Below are positions 17,849-27,494 of a stretch of 64,000 nt of DNA, in pieces (position 1 is the stretch's first letter; every line of letters starts with the position of its first letter). The position numbers and the translations under genes are program-made. Source of the DNA: Kluyvera sp046569695 (GTDB lineage: Bacteria > Pseudomonadota > Gammaproteobacteria > Enterobacterales > Enterobacteriaceae); NCBI RefSeq assembly GCF_046569695.1, contig NZ_JBKHUI010000005.1, positions 186,001-250,000 on the forward strand. Reading direction: 5' to 3'. Under the pieces are notes generated by a model, which made no database searches, was not told the origin of the DNA, and worked only from the letters and a program-made list of their open reading frames with translations.

Positions 17849-17889
17849 TCCTCCTTTTAGTGTAACCATCACTGTGACCAAAAGGAGGA
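17849..17889 (-). promoter_or_regulatory. Hairpin sequestering the ada ribosome-binding site
   Basis: TCCTCCTTTT (17849-17858) and AAAAGGAGGA (17880-17889) are perfect inverted copies. In the ada mRNA three further pairs (U.G, G-C, U-A) give a 13-bp stem with a 15-base loop. The 3' arm contains the whole Shine-Dalgarno sequence. There is no T run behind it, so it is not an intrinsic terminator. It is likely to hold back translation of ada mRNA; the trigger is unknown. Confidence 0.7.
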
Positions 17890-17907
17890 ATTAAAAAACC
17901 CGCAATC

Positions 17908-17920
17908 TTGCTTTTTAATT
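17908..17920 (-). promoter_or_regulatory. Ada box of the ada promoter
   Basis: On the minus strand AAT, six bases, GCAA: the A-box/B-box spacing known for methylated Ada. The flanking AAGATTG is also conserved with the E. coli ada promoter. The site overlaps the stop codon of apbE and lies in a larger AT-rich inverted repeat (17889-17897 with 17912-17920). Confidence 0.75.
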
Positions 17921-18967
17921 TTTCCCGCTGACCAGAAACGCACGGAACTGCGGCGACATCCAGGTGGTGAAGCCGTCACCCTCTTTCATGATCATATAGA
18001 CCGCCAGCCCCTGCTCACGCACCACCTGCTGGGCTTTTTCCGTGCCGAGCACCATCAGACCGGTATCCCAGCCGTCGGCTTCCAGCGCGGTGGGCGCAAT
18101 CACGGTGACCGAGACCAGATTATGGGTAATCGGCCGCCCGGTTTGGGGATCGATAACGTGCGAGATCCGCTTTCCGTCCAGTTCATAGTAGTTACGGTAG
18201 CTGCCGGAAGTGCTGATCCCGTGGCCGTTAATATCAACGATCGCCTGCACCGCATTTTCCCGGTCGGTCGGTTTTTGAATCGCCACGCGCCACGGCTGGC
18301 CATCGGCATTCATCCCACGGCTAACTAGTGCGCCGCCCACCGAGACCAGATAGCGGGAGATCCCCTCTTCGGTCATTAGACGCGCCAGATGATCGGCAGC
18401 ATATCCTTCGCCAACGGTCGAGAGGTCAACATACAGATCGGGGATCGCCTTTTGCAGATACTGCTGGCCCGCACGGTTAATCACCGTCAGATTTCGCAGG
18501 CCGGTACGCGCTTTCGCGGCAACTATCTGCGCCTGAGTCGGCGTTTTCACCGGTTGTTTATCCGGGCCAAAACCCCAGAGATTGACCAGCGGCCCGACGG
18601 TGATATCCATCGCCCCCTGGGTTTTCTGCCCAATGCGCAATGATTCGGTAACGATATCCGCCATCCCTTCGCTCACGGGCCATGGGGTGGTGCTTTGCGA
18701 CTGGTTAAAGCGCATCAGAGCCGAGTCATTTTTCCAGGTCGACAGTAGCTGATCGTCGCCGTCGAGCAGCGTCTGCACCTTGCGACGCAGATCCTCCACC
18801 CTGTTTTGCTCGAGGCCAACCACGCTTACACGCCAGAACGTGCCCATGGTTTTACCATCAAGTACGGTCACCTGCGCCTTTGGGGTCTCCGGCGCGCTGG
18901 TGTTGTCACAGCCAGTCAATAAAATAACGACGCCAAGCAGCATCGTACGTAAAAAAGTCATTTCCAT
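17915..18967 (-). CDS. apbE: ApbE, FAD:protein FMN transferase (lipoprotein)
   Basis: 350 residues with a lipoprotein signal and acylated cysteine at 20 (LLTGCDN). The family core is clear: GKTMGTFWRV, DDQLLSTW, DITVGPLVNLWGFGP, VDLSTVGEGYAAD, and the metal-binding GISTSGSYRNYYELDGKRISHVIDPQTGRP region. ApbE covalently attaches FMN to threonine of exported flavoproteins such as RnfG and NqrC. It sits between ompC and ada as in E. coli; the ada promoter overlaps its 3' end. Confidence 0.96.
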   Translation of the reverse strand: MEMTFLRTMLLGVVILLTGCDNTSAPETPKAQVTVLDGKTMGTFWRVSVVGLEQNRVEDLRRKVQTLLDGDDQLLSTWKNDSALMRFNQSQSTTPWPVSEGMADIVTESLRIGQKTQGAMDITVGPLVNLWGFGPDKQPVKTPTQAQIVAAKARTGLRNLTVINRAGQQYLQKAIPDLYVDLSTVGEGYAADHLARLMTEEGISRYLVSVGGALVSRGMNADGQPWRVAIQKPTDRENAVQAIVDINGHGISTSGSYRNYYELDGKRISHVIDPQTGRPITHNLVSVTVIAPTALEADGWDTGLMVLGTEKAQQVVREQGLAVYMIMKEGDGFTTWMSPQFRAFLVSGKN

Positions 18968-19024
18968 CGGTTATTACCCTCCTGCAATCGGCGCAAGAGT
19001 ACACTAATTAGCTGAAATCAGACA

Positions 19025-19054
19025 TTAAAAAAGGGGCCCAAAGGCCCCTTTTGT
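19025..19054 (-). terminator. ompC terminator
   Basis: AAAAGGGGCC, four-base loop, GGCCCCTTTT; the minus strand runs on into TTTTTTAATG. Seventeen bases behind the ompC stop. Confidence 0.93.
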
Positions 19055-19070
19055 CTCGGTCGAAACCGAA

Positions 19071-20195
19071 TTAGAACTGGTAAACCATACCCAGCGCTAC
19101 GATGTTGTCGGTAGAGATACCGGCACGACGAGTGAACTCGTTGTCATCCAGCAGGTTGATTTTGTAATCAACGTAGGTGGACATGTTTTTGTTGAAGTAG
19201 TAGGTCGCACCCACATCAACGTATTTCAGGAGATCCTGGTCGCCGAAGTTACCGGCAGTACCGTCGATGTTCTTACCTTTAGACTGCAGGTAAGCCACGG
19301 ATGGACGCAGACCGAAGTCGAACTGGTACTGTGCAACCACTTCGAAGTTCTGTGCTTTTTCAGCGAAGCCGCTGATAGCGTCAGCATCTTTGCTACCGCT
19401 GAAACGGCTAGCGTTGTAGGTCTGGGTGTACTGAGCGGCCAGGTAGATGTTGTTAGCATCATATTTCACACCACCGGAGTAGGTGGTCGCGTTGTCGCCG
19501 TGACCGTATACCAGGTTATTCTGGTCGGTAGTACGTTTGGAGCTGGAAATCGCAGTACCTACGCTGAAGCCTTCGCCCAGATCGTAAGTCAGGGAGCCGC
19601 CGAAGCCGTCACCGTTCTGTTTCAGAGCGCCACGACCGTTGTTGGTAGAACCTTCACCGGACACGCTGCCGTTTTTACCCTGATACTGCAGAGCAAAGTT
19701 CAGGCCATCAACCAGACCGAAGAAGTCGGTGTTACGGTAGGTCGCAACACCGTTAGCACGCTGCTGCAGGAAGTTGTCAGAGCCGTAGGTGTCGCCGCCG
19801 AATTCTGGCAGAACGTCGGTCCAGGAGGTCACATCGTAAACTACGCCGTAGTTACGACCGTAGTCGAAAGAACCTACGTCAGCAACGCGGATACCGGCGA
19901 AACCTACACGGGTCCATGCCTGGTCAGAAGCGCTTTCGGTGTTGTTTGCCTGGATGTTGTATTCCCACTGGCCGTAACCGGTCAGTTGGTCGTTGATCTG
20001 AGTTTCACCTTTGAAGCCCAGACGAACGTAAGACTGGTCGCCGTCGCTACCGTTGTCATCGGAGAAATAGTGCAGGCCGTCGACTTTACCGTACAGATCT
20101 AATTTGTTGCCATCTTTGTTATAAATTTCAGCCGCATTTGCTGCGCCTGCTACCAGCAGTGCTGGTACCAGGAGGGACAGTACTTTAACTTTCAT
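19071..20195 (-). CDS. ompC: Outer-membrane porin OmpC
   Basis: 374 residues; signal peptide of 21 (ending AANA), mature start AEIYNKDGNKLDLYGKVDGL and final phenylalanine MVYQF needed for Bam-mediated insertion. The constriction loop L3 contains the PEFGGD motif, and the 16-stranded trimeric barrel pattern is intact. OmpC lets small hydrophilic solutes and many antibiotics across the outer membrane; I see no obvious frameshift or loop-3 deletion. OmpR sites and the divergent antisense RNA gene micF lie upstream. The 3' terminator is strong. Confidence 0.96.
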   Translation of the reverse strand: MKVKVLSLLVPALLVAGAANAAEIYNKDGNKLDLYGKVDGLHYFSDDNGSDGDQSYVRLGFKGETQINDQLTGYGQWEYNIQANNTESASDQAWTRVGFAGIRVADVGSFDYGRNYGVVYDVTSWTDVLPEFGGDTYGSDNFLQQRANGVATYRNTDFFGLVDGLNFALQYQGKNGSVSGEGSTNNGRGALKQNGDGFGGSLTYDLGEGFSVGTAISSSKRTTDQNNLVYGHGDNATTYSGGVKYDANNIYLAAQYTQTYNASRFSGSKDADAISGFAEKAQNFEVVAQYQFDFGLRPSVAYLQSKGKNIDGTAGNFGDQDLLKYVDVGATYYFNKNMSTYVDYKINLLDDNEFTRRAGISTDNIVALGMVYQF

Positions 20196-20307
20196 GTTAT
20201 TAACCCTCTGTTGTTATATATATGCCTTTATATATGCCACTGCTTACTGATTAACCCTCATTAATCAGTCGGCAGACCCATTGTGCTGTAAAAATTAGAA
20301 TAATCCA

Positions 20308-20373
20308 ATAAGAATATGATACGAAAATCGCTCAAATGTTTCATTTATCCCTATAGATGTTTCAAGATGTAAA
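20308..20373 (-). promoter_or_regulatory. ompC promoter with OmpR sites
   Basis: On the minus strand TTTACATCTTGAAACATC, TATAGGGATAAATGAAACAT and TTTGAG follow the E. coli OmpR C1-C3 boxes almost base for base, then TATCATATTC around the -10. The long AT-rich leader to the ATG also matches E. coli (GACTGATTAATGAGGGTTAA). Confidence 0.82.
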
Positions 20374-20530
20374 TACAAGGGAACTTTTATAAGCACAAAA
20401 AGACAGGGAAAATAGCACTAATAATCAAATAACAAGCAAATAAATTCATTAAATCAATGAGTTAAAAAACAACCCAGGTATAGCACTGAATGGTAAAACA
20501 AAACCTTCACCTACAACTAAAATAGTCCTC

Positions 20531-20623
20531 GCTATCATCATTAACTTTATTTATTACCGTCATTCAATTCTGAATGTCAGTTTACCCCTATTTCGACCGG
20601 ATGCTTCGCATCCGGTTTTTTTT
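20531..20623 (+). ncRNA. micF: MicF antisense RNA
   Basis: 93 bases, divergent from ompC. The first 33 bases, including GCTATCATCATTAACTTTAT, are as in E. coli micF and form the seed that pairs with ompF mRNA around its start. The gene ends in CCGGATGCTTCGCATCCGG and a run of eight T, the intrinsic terminator that also binds Hfq. MicF represses ompF and other mRNAs under osmotic, thermal and oxidative stress. Confidence 0.95.
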
Positions 20624-20925
20624 ACCTTTCTTTACGTAAACTGAATCAAAGTGTGCTACCGCACGTAAATTGTAACGACTATTAACTAATCAAATCTCAT
20701 ACCATTTTTTATGGTCGCCAGAGATTAGATTAATAATGTCTTGTTATTTAGTGCTATTTTTCAGCCATTATTCGTAAATAACTGTACAATAAATGTTACA
20801 TTGTACAATTAATCCGCAACAAACTATTTCTGCTCACCGCCAATATCCAACGGCCTCATCCGCATTTCATTGCCGCCAGCTCCGTGCAGTGTAATTTGCC
20901 CTGTAGATGCATCTTGCCGGTTTTT

Positions 20926-20941
20926 TTGTATATACTGCCAG
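20926..20941. promoter_or_regulatory. LexA-like site upstream of rcsD
   Basis: TTGTATATACTGCCAG: T/C-TG, ten AT-rich bases, CAG, one mismatch in the outer CTG of the SOS box. It lies 92 bases before the rcsD ATG and overlaps a possible TATACT -10. Weak evidence; may be chance. Confidence 0.25.
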
Positions 20942-21032
20942 CAGTGCAAAAACAGGATCTTCACGCCTCAATGCCGATTCAGGCTTGAGCTTCTCCTCAT
21001 TCAGATGCCGTTATGATGGGTTACACACGCCA

Positions 21033-23708
21033 ATGAGTCAGTCCGACAAGATGAGCCCGACGAAATTCTCTCTGCTTCCGGGGAGCATCACGCGTTTCTT
21101 CCTTCTTATGATCATCGTGTTGCTGGTGACGATGGGCGTGATGATTCAAAGCGCCGTCAACGCCTGGCTCAAAGATAAGAGCTATCAGATTGTCGATATG
21201 ACGCACGCTGTCCATAAGCGTATCGATACCTGGCGCTACACCACCTGGCAGATCTACGACAACATCGCCGCCGCGAATACCAATGCGCCGCCTGCCGATG
21301 GCCTGCAGGAAACTCGCTTAAAGCAGGATGTTTATTACCTTGAGAAGCCACGCCGTAAAACCGAAGCGCTGATCTTCGGTTCGCACGACAGCGCCACGCT
21401 CGATATCACCCAACGCATGTCGACCTATCTCGATACCCTGTGGGGCGCGGAAAATGTTCCCTGGTCGATGTACTATCTCAACGGCCAGGATAACAGCCTG
21501 ATTCTTATCTCTACCCTGCCGTTAAAAGATCTCTCCTCCGGCTTTAAAGAGTCGACCGTGGGCAGCATCGTTGATTCACGCCGGGCTGAAATGCTGCAGC
21601 AGGCCAACACCCTGGATGAGCGCGAAACCTTCTCGTCGCTGCGCCGTCTTGCCTGGCAGAACGGCCGCTACTTTACCCTGCGCACCACCTTTAACCAGCC
21701 GGGACATCTGGCAACCGTCGTCGCCTTTGATTTACCGATTAACGATCTGGTGCCGCCAACCATGTCACTGGACAGTTTCCGTCTGGAGCCCGACCCGGTG
21801 CAGAACGCCCAGCGCGCTCAGGAAAAAGATCCGAGCGACAGCGTCTCCATCAACTTTAATAGCTCGCGCATTGAGATAACCTCGGCGCTGAACGGTACCG
21901 GCATGCGTCTGGTGTGGCAGGTGCCGTTTGGCACGTTGCTGCTCGACACCTTCCAGAACATCATGCTGCCGCTGCTGCTGAACATTGGGCTGCTGGCACT
22001 GGCGCTGTTCGGCTACTCGACGTTCCGTAATCTGCCCACTCGCGGCAGCAGCAGCAACGTTCCTTCGACGGGGACCAATAATGAGCTGCGCGTACTGCGC
22101 GCCATCAATGAAGAGATTGTCTCATTGCTACCGCTAGGCCTGCTGGTGCACGATCAGGAGTCGAACCGAACCATAATCAGCAACAAAATTGCCGACCATC
22201 TGCTACCGCACCTCAACCTGCAAAACATCACCAGCATGGCGGATCAGCATCAGGGAGTGATTCAGGCCACCATTAATAATGAGCTGTATGAAATTCGTCA
22301 GTTCCGCAGCCAGGTTTCACCACGCACCCAGATTTTCATTATTCGCGATCAGGACCGGGAAATTCTGGTGAATAAGAAGCTCAAGCAGGCCCAGCGTCTG
22401 TATGAGAAAAACCAGCAGGGCCGCGCGGCGTTTATGCAGAACATTAGCGACACGCTGAAGCAGCCGATCAAAGCGCTCGCCGCCGAAGCCAGCACCATTG
22501 AGACTCCAGACGGACAGAAGCTCGCGAACCATGCCGACCTGCTGGTACGGCTGGTCGATGAAATTCAGCTCGCCAATATGCTGGAAAACGACAGCTGGAA
22601 AGGATCGTCCACGCAGTTCTCCCTGCAGGAACTGATCGACGAAGTGGTGCCTGAAGTGCTGCCGTCGATTAAGCGCAAAGGGCTGCAGCTACTGATCAAT
22701 AACCCGCTTCCGGCAAAAGAGCAGCGTCACGGCGACCGCGACGCGCTGCGCCGCATCTTGCTGCTGCTGATCCAATACGCGGTGACCACCACGCAGATTG
22801 GCAAAATTACCCTTGAGGTGAATGCCGATGAGTCGGTGGAAGAACGTTTAACCTTCCGTATACTTGATACCGGCAACGGCGTGTCGCACGGTGAAGTCGA
22901 TAATCTGCACTTCCCGTATCTGAACGACACCCAGTCAGACCGCTACGGTAAAGCCAACGCCCTCACCTTCTGGCTGTGCGATCAGCTTGCCCGTAAACTT
23001 GGCGGTCACCTAAATATTAAGGCGCGAGAGTCGCTGGGCACGCGCTATACGTTGCATGTCAAAATGCCGGTGCGCGAAGAGGACCTGGAGCCAGAAGAGC
23101 AGCTGCTGGATGATGTGGTAGCGATGGTGGATATCACTTCAAATGAGATCCGCAATATTGTCACCCGCCAGCTTGAAAGCTGGGGCGCGACCTGCATCAA
23201 CCCTGATGAACGTGCAACAAGTCAAGAATTTGACCTTTTTTTAACAGATAATCCGTCTAATCTTACTGCTTCGGGCTTGCTTTTAAGCGATGATGAGGCT
23301 GGGATACGCAAAATTGGCCCAAGTCAGCTGCGTGTGAACTTTAACATGAGCAACGCCATGCAGGATGCCGTACTCCAGCTTATTGAAGAGCAACTGGCGC
23401 AAGAAGAAGTGACGGAATCGCCGCTGGGCGGGGATGAAAGTGCCGAGCTTCAGGCCAGTGGCTATTATGCTCTGTTTGTGGATACGGTACCGGAAGATGT
23501 TAGCAGGCTGTATACTGAGTCCGCGGCGAAGGATTTTGCCGCACTGGCACAGACAGCTCACCGCCTTAAGGGTGTGTTTGCCATGCTAAATCTGGTACCC
23601 GGCAAGCAGTTATGTGAATCGCTTGAGCATCTGATTCGTGAAAAAGATGCGTCAGGCATAGAAAAATACATCAGCGACATTGACGCCTACGTCAAGAGCT
23701 TGCTGTAG
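21033..23708 (+). CDS. rcsD: RcsD phosphotransfer protein
   Basis: 891 residues from the ATG at 21033 (E. coli 890); the open frame runs further up to 20907 but the extension is not conserved. One membrane helix at ~20-45 (ITRFFLLMIIVLLVTMGVMI), a periplasmic domain to ~300, a second helix near 310-330, a degenerate kinase-like region lacking the phospho-accepting histidine, then the ABL region and the C-terminal HPt domain with His843 in TAHRLKGVF. RcsD passes phosphate from RcsC to RcsB and is itself held by IgaA. Next to rcsB, 15 bases apart. Confidence 0.97.
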   Translation: MSQSDKMSPTKFSLLPGSITRFFLLMIIVLLVTMGVMIQSAVNAWLKDKSYQIVDMTHAVHKRIDTWRYTTWQIYDNIAAANTNAPPADGLQETRLKQDVYYLEKPRRKTEALIFGSHDSATLDITQRMSTYLDTLWGAENVPWSMYYLNGQDNSLILISTLPLKDLSSGFKESTVGSIVDSRRAEMLQQANTLDERETFSSLRRLAWQNGRYFTLRTTFNQPGHLATVVAFDLPINDLVPPTMSLDSFRLEPDPVQNAQRAQEKDPSDSVSINFNSSRIEITSALNGTGMRLVWQVPFGTLLLDTFQNIMLPLLLNIGLLALALFGYSTFRNLPTRGSSSNVPSTGTNNELRVLRAINEEIVSLLPLGLLVHDQESNRTIISNKIADHLLPHLNLQNITSMADQHQGVIQATINNELYEIRQFRSQVSPRTQIFIIRDQDREILVNKKLKQAQRLYEKNQQGRAAFMQNISDTLKQPIKALAAEASTIETPDGQKLANHADLLVRLVDEIQLANMLENDSWKGSSTQFSLQELIDEVVPEVLPSIKRKGLQLLINNPLPAKEQRHGDRDALRRILLLLIQYAVTTTQIGKITLEVNADESVEERLTFRILDTGNGVSHGEVDNLHFPYLNDTQSDRYGKANALTFWLCDQLARKLGGHLNIKARESLGTRYTLHVKMPVREEDLEPEEQLLDDVVAMVDITSNEIRNIVTRQLESWGATCINPDERATSQEFDLFLTDNPSNLTASGLLLSDDEAGIRKIGPSQLRVNFNMSNAMQDAVLQLIEEQLAQEEVTESPLGGDESAELQASGYYALFVDTVPEDVSRLYTESAAKDFAALAQTAHRLKGVFAMLNLVPGKQLCESLEHLIREKDASGIEKYISDIDAYVKSLL

Positions 23709-23723
23709 CAAGGTAGCCTTTAC

Positions 23724-24374
23724 ATGAACAATATGAACGTAATTATTGCCGATGACCATCCGATTGTGCTGTTCGGGATCCGTAAGTCTCTGGAGCAAAT
23801 TGAATGGGTTAATGTTGTTGGCGAATTTGAAGACTCCACTGCGCTAATTAACAACTTACCGAAGCTTGACGCACACGTACTGATTACCGACCTCTCCATG
23901 CCAGGAGACAAGTACGGTGATGGTATTACGCTTATCAAGTACATCAAACGCCATTTCCCAGGTCTGGCTATTATCGTGCTGACCATGAACAATAACCCGG
24001 CGATTCTGAGCGCCGTGCTGGATCTGGATATTGAAGGGATCGTGCTGAAGCAAGGCGCGCCAACTGACCTGCCAAAAGCGCTGGCTGCGCTGCAAAAAGG
24101 CAAGAAGTTTACCCCGGAGAGCGTCTCTCGCCTGCTGGAGAAAATCAGCGCGGGTGGTTACGGCGATAAGCGCCTGTCACCAAAAGAGAGCGAAGTGCTG
24201 CGTCTCTTTGCGGAAGGTTTCCTGGTAACAGAAATTGCGAAGAAGCTGAACCGCAGCATCAAAACCATCAGTAGCCAGAAAAAATCGGCGATGATGAAGC
24301 TGGGTGTGGAAAACGACATCGCGCTGCTGAACTACCTCTCCTCCGTGACGCTTTCGCCGTCAGAGAAAGACTAA
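23724..24374 (+). CDS. rcsB: Response regulator RcsB
   Basis: 216 residues, near identical to E. coli. Receiver domain with Asp10/Asp11, the phosphorylation site Asp56 (ITDLSMPGD) and Lys at LKQG; C-terminal LuxR-type helix-turn-helix (LSPKESEVLRLFAEGFLVTE). RcsB, alone or with RcsA, GadE or BglJ, controls capsule, motility, division and rprA. Cotranscribed with rcsD; E. coli also has an rcsB promoter inside rcsD. Confidence 0.99.
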   Translation: MNNMNVIIADDHPIVLFGIRKSLEQIEWVNVVGEFEDSTALINNLPKLDAHVLITDLSMPGDKYGDGITLIKYIKRHFPGLAIIVLTMNNNPAILSAVLDLDIEGIVLKQGAPTDLPKALAALQKGKKFTPESVSRLLEKISAGGYGDKRLSPKESEVLRLFAEGFLVTEIAKKLNRSIKTISSQKKSAMMKLGVENDIALLNYLSSVTLSPSEKD

Positions 24375-24386
24375 ACCGTGTTGCAC

Positions 24387-24480
24387 ATCGGGCCTGCTTA
24401 TGTAGGCCCGATAAGCGCAGCGCCATCGGCGCAGCCTCGCACCAATTGCCGGATGGCGGCGTTGCCTTATCCGGCCTACC
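24387..24480. repeat. REP/BIME between rcsB and rcsC
   Basis: A 9-bp-stem hairpin ATCGGGCCT / AGGCCCGAT (24387-24412), then GATAAGCGCAGCGCCATCGG and an inverted unit GCCGGATGGCGGC ... CCTTATCCGGCCTAC. It lies between the convergent rcsB and rcsC ends and probably also serves as mRNA end protection. Confidence 0.85.
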
Positions 24481-24491
24481 AACAAAATCCC

Positions 24492-27338
24492 TTACTCTCG
24501 CGCTTTACGGACTCGTGCGGCATAGACCGTTAGCGTCTGTTTGAGCACGTCCAGCGTCACCGGTTTCGACAGGCAGCTATCCATCCCCGACTCCAGACAG
24601 CGCTGCTTCTCTTCGGCCAGCGCGTTGGCCGTCACCCCAACAACCGGAAGCGTCAGCCCCAGCTGACGAATACGCTGCGTCAGGCGATAACCGTCCATAT
24701 TCGGCATGTTGACGTCGCTGAGCACAATATCAATGTGATTCTTGCTCAGCACGTTCAGCGCATCAACGCCGTCGTTGGCGGTTTTACACTGATACCCCAG
24801 CGATCCCAGCTGATCGGCCAGTAATCGGCGGTTGATTGGATGATCGTCCACAACGAGGATCATCATGTCGTCGTTACTGTCTACCGGCGCTTCATGGGCA
24901 GACTGCAGCTCCGCTGCATCGCCCGTTTCCACCTTCACGCGATAGATACGTCCCAGCAACGTCATCAATTCATGCGGAGAGACAATACTGTGCACCCATT
25001 GGCTCGGCGCATATTCCTGAGGAATACCGATATGGCGGCGGCAGAAGACCACCGCGGCCCTGCCCGCCCACGGCTGCGACAGCTCATCATCCGCAATCAG
25101 TAGATCGTCCGGCCCCGGCGCTTCGCCGTCGTACAGGCGAACATCAATACCGTGCCAGCTCAGCAGCGAATGAATAAAGTCTGAAAGCGACGCATTGCGT
25201 ATCGCCAGCCAGCAGCGAATCTTCGCCAGCCCATCGATGGACAGTGGAGTAGCGTCCTGCTCACCGTACAGCGGAATGCGCAGCGTAAACTGGCTCCCCA
25301 TGCCCGGCTCGGTATCCACTGCAATATCGCCATCCATCATATTGACTAGCTTTTCACAAATCGCCAGCCCCAGCCCGGTCCCCTGGAAGTTACGCTGTAC
25401 ACCGGTTCCCACCTGGAAGAATGGGTCAAACAGGCGCACCACTTCTTTAGCCGGGATGCCGACACCGGTATCACGAATGCTGATGCTGAGGTAATACCCT
25501 TCGCGCTTCAGATGTAAAACGATGCAGCCGATATCGGTAAACTTAATCGCGTTGCTTAGCAGGTTAGAGATAACCTGCTGCAGACGCATCGGGTCGCCCA
25601 TCAGCTTCATCGGCACGTCTGGCTCGATAAAGCAGTACATACCGAGCTGTTTTCTCACCACCAGTGGCAGATAGTTGGCGGTAATGTGGTTCATCACCTC
25701 TTTTGGCGAGAACTCGCGCGGCTCGATTTTCAGCTGCTCGGACTCAATTTTCGAGAAATCGAGGATATCGCTGATGATCTTCAGCAGCAGCCCGGAAGAG
25801 TTGTTCATCGCCGTCACCAGGCGATCAACGCCCTTCGGCAGCTCTTTGGTTTGCAGCAGATCAAGGTTACCGATGATCCCGTACAGCGGGGTACGCAACT
25901 CATGGCTGACGGTGGCGAGGAACATCGATTTCGACTGGCTCGCCTGCTCCGCCGCCTGCGCCATCTCTTGTAATGACTCTTCCATTTTGACACGCGAACT
26001 CACGTCCACCAGCACGCAGATCGCCACGTTTTCGTTGCGGTAGCGCGAATGAACGAAGCTGATTTGCAGGTTGGTATTGTTACTGGTGAGCACATCGACA
26101 AAGTTAACCTGCTGGCCGCAGATAATCTGCGTCAGGCGCTGACGATCCTCGTGGGTCAGCATATTGAGATAGTTATGCGCCAGTTCGTTACTCAGGATGT
26201 TGGTGCCGTCCTGAGTGCGCAGAATACAGATCCCCACCGGCGCCGAGGCGACAATTTTGCGGTTGAACTGCTCGTGCTCTTCAAGGCGCAGTGCATCGGA
26301 TTCAGCCGGTAAAAAGATACGCCGCTCGTACATGCGCGCCATGGTAAACAGCGCAATACCGGTCAGCAGGTTCAGCAACAGCGCGTTCAGCACCAGAATA
26401 CGAATGCGCTCCAGTACCGCATCCAGCGGCACCGAGTAGACAATACTCAGCGAGGACGGCGACAGCGTCTTCTTCAGCACCAGTTCACGGTAGCCAGCGG
26501 TGTAGCCAAACCACAGTCGCTCCTGCAAACCGCGCGCGTTGATATGCATTTTGGTATCCGGCCCCGCCAGGGTAATTAGCGTGTTGCCGTTATCATCGAG
26601 AATGGATACGCCCATCGGCATACTGCCTGGGGTAAAGAAGTTTTCTGCACGAATGGTTTGCTCAACGCCCAGCAGCGCCTGCAGACGGTTCGCCAGATAG
26701 ACCGGCGTCAGCGCATAGAAGTAGCCGACGCTATGGCGCGGCCCTTGCCCTACCCAGAACAGATTGCCGCCGCGGTCGTCCTGCGGAGCGTTGCGATAGG
26801 CCATAATACGTTCGTGCAGCGCCTTCAGCGCCTCGCTGCGATCTACCGGCATTTCGCGTAGGCCAAAGTTGGCCATGCACAGGTTGTCACTGCCGATTAA
26901 AAAGACGCGGTTAAGATCGTAAGCCGCCGAGAAATTTTCCCGCCAGTAGCGCAGGAACCAGGACAGAGATTCCAGCGGGCCGCGCCAGGTGGTGTCGAGG
27001 GTACCGCAGTCGGAGTCGGGGAACAGCGGCTCAAAATCCGGCACATCGGAATTGTCTTTTACCTGCCCGCCCGGCAGCACGCCGTTCGCCGCGGTGAGAC
27101 GGTTTTCCGCAATGTACTTGAGCTCCTTTATCACATCGGAAGTGCGCTGGAAGTAACGCTGGGCCTGATCGGAGTTGAGGATAAATTCCTGGCGGATTTC
27201 CGACTCTTTTTGATGCAAGGCATTCACGATATAGAAGACGGAAATCAGCGCGATAAGCAGCCAAAGCAGCAGCGCCAGCGCCCGAAACAGGTAACGTGAA
27301 ACTTTCAGCGTTGTGCGAAAGGAGACAAGATATTTCAA
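24492..27338 (-). CDS. rcsC: Hybrid sensor kinase RcsC
   Basis: 948 residues (E. coli 949). Membrane helices at ~20-41 and ~313-335 flank a periplasmic domain; then a PAS-like/HAMP region, the dimerisation domain with His479 (ATVSHELRTPLYG), the ATPase (DTGVGIPAKE, GTGLGLAICEKL), the RcsC-specific ABL domain (~700-800) and a receiver with Asp875 (SDVNMPNMDGY). RcsC phosphorylates its own receiver, which hands the phosphate to RcsD. Transcribed toward rcsB, with a BIME between them. Confidence 0.98.
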   Translation of the reverse strand: MKYLVSFRTTLKVSRYLFRALALLLWLLIALISVFYIVNALHQKESEIRQEFILNSDQAQRYFQRTSDVIKELKYIAENRLTAANGVLPGGQVKDNSDVPDFEPLFPDSDCGTLDTTWRGPLESLSWFLRYWRENFSAAYDLNRVFLIGSDNLCMANFGLREMPVDRSEALKALHERIMAYRNAPQDDRGGNLFWVGQGPRHSVGYFYALTPVYLANRLQALLGVEQTIRAENFFTPGSMPMGVSILDDNGNTLITLAGPDTKMHINARGLQERLWFGYTAGYRELVLKKTLSPSSLSIVYSVPLDAVLERIRILVLNALLLNLLTGIALFTMARMYERRIFLPAESDALRLEEHEQFNRKIVASAPVGICILRTQDGTNILSNELAHNYLNMLTHEDRQRLTQIICGQQVNFVDVLTSNNTNLQISFVHSRYRNENVAICVLVDVSSRVKMEESLQEMAQAAEQASQSKSMFLATVSHELRTPLYGIIGNLDLLQTKELPKGVDRLVTAMNNSSGLLLKIISDILDFSKIESEQLKIEPREFSPKEVMNHITANYLPLVVRKQLGMYCFIEPDVPMKLMGDPMRLQQVISNLLSNAIKFTDIGCIVLHLKREGYYLSISIRDTGVGIPAKEVVRLFDPFFQVGTGVQRNFQGTGLGLAICEKLVNMMDGDIAVDTEPGMGSQFTLRIPLYGEQDATPLSIDGLAKIRCWLAIRNASLSDFIHSLLSWHGIDVRLYDGEAPGPDDLLIADDELSQPWAGRAAVVFCRRHIGIPQEYAPSQWVHSIVSPHELMTLLGRIYRVKVETGDAAELQSAHEAPVDSNDDMMILVVDDHPINRRLLADQLGSLGYQCKTANDGVDALNVLSKNHIDIVLSDVNMPNMDGYRLTQRIRQLGLTLPVVGVTANALAEEKQRCLESGMDSCLSKPVTLDVLKQTLTVYAARVRKARE

Positions 27339-27494
27339 AGTGGCGAAACTCCGCCGTTGAGGGCTAACAGGATGTGGTTAAGGTAGCGGGAAAAGCCGCT
27401 AGCCGCAATCAGAGAGTAGATTAACCCGCAGCATGGCACCGGGAAAAATCGCTAGCTCGGCCGAGCGCAGCGACGCCGGGAATACTACGAACAT

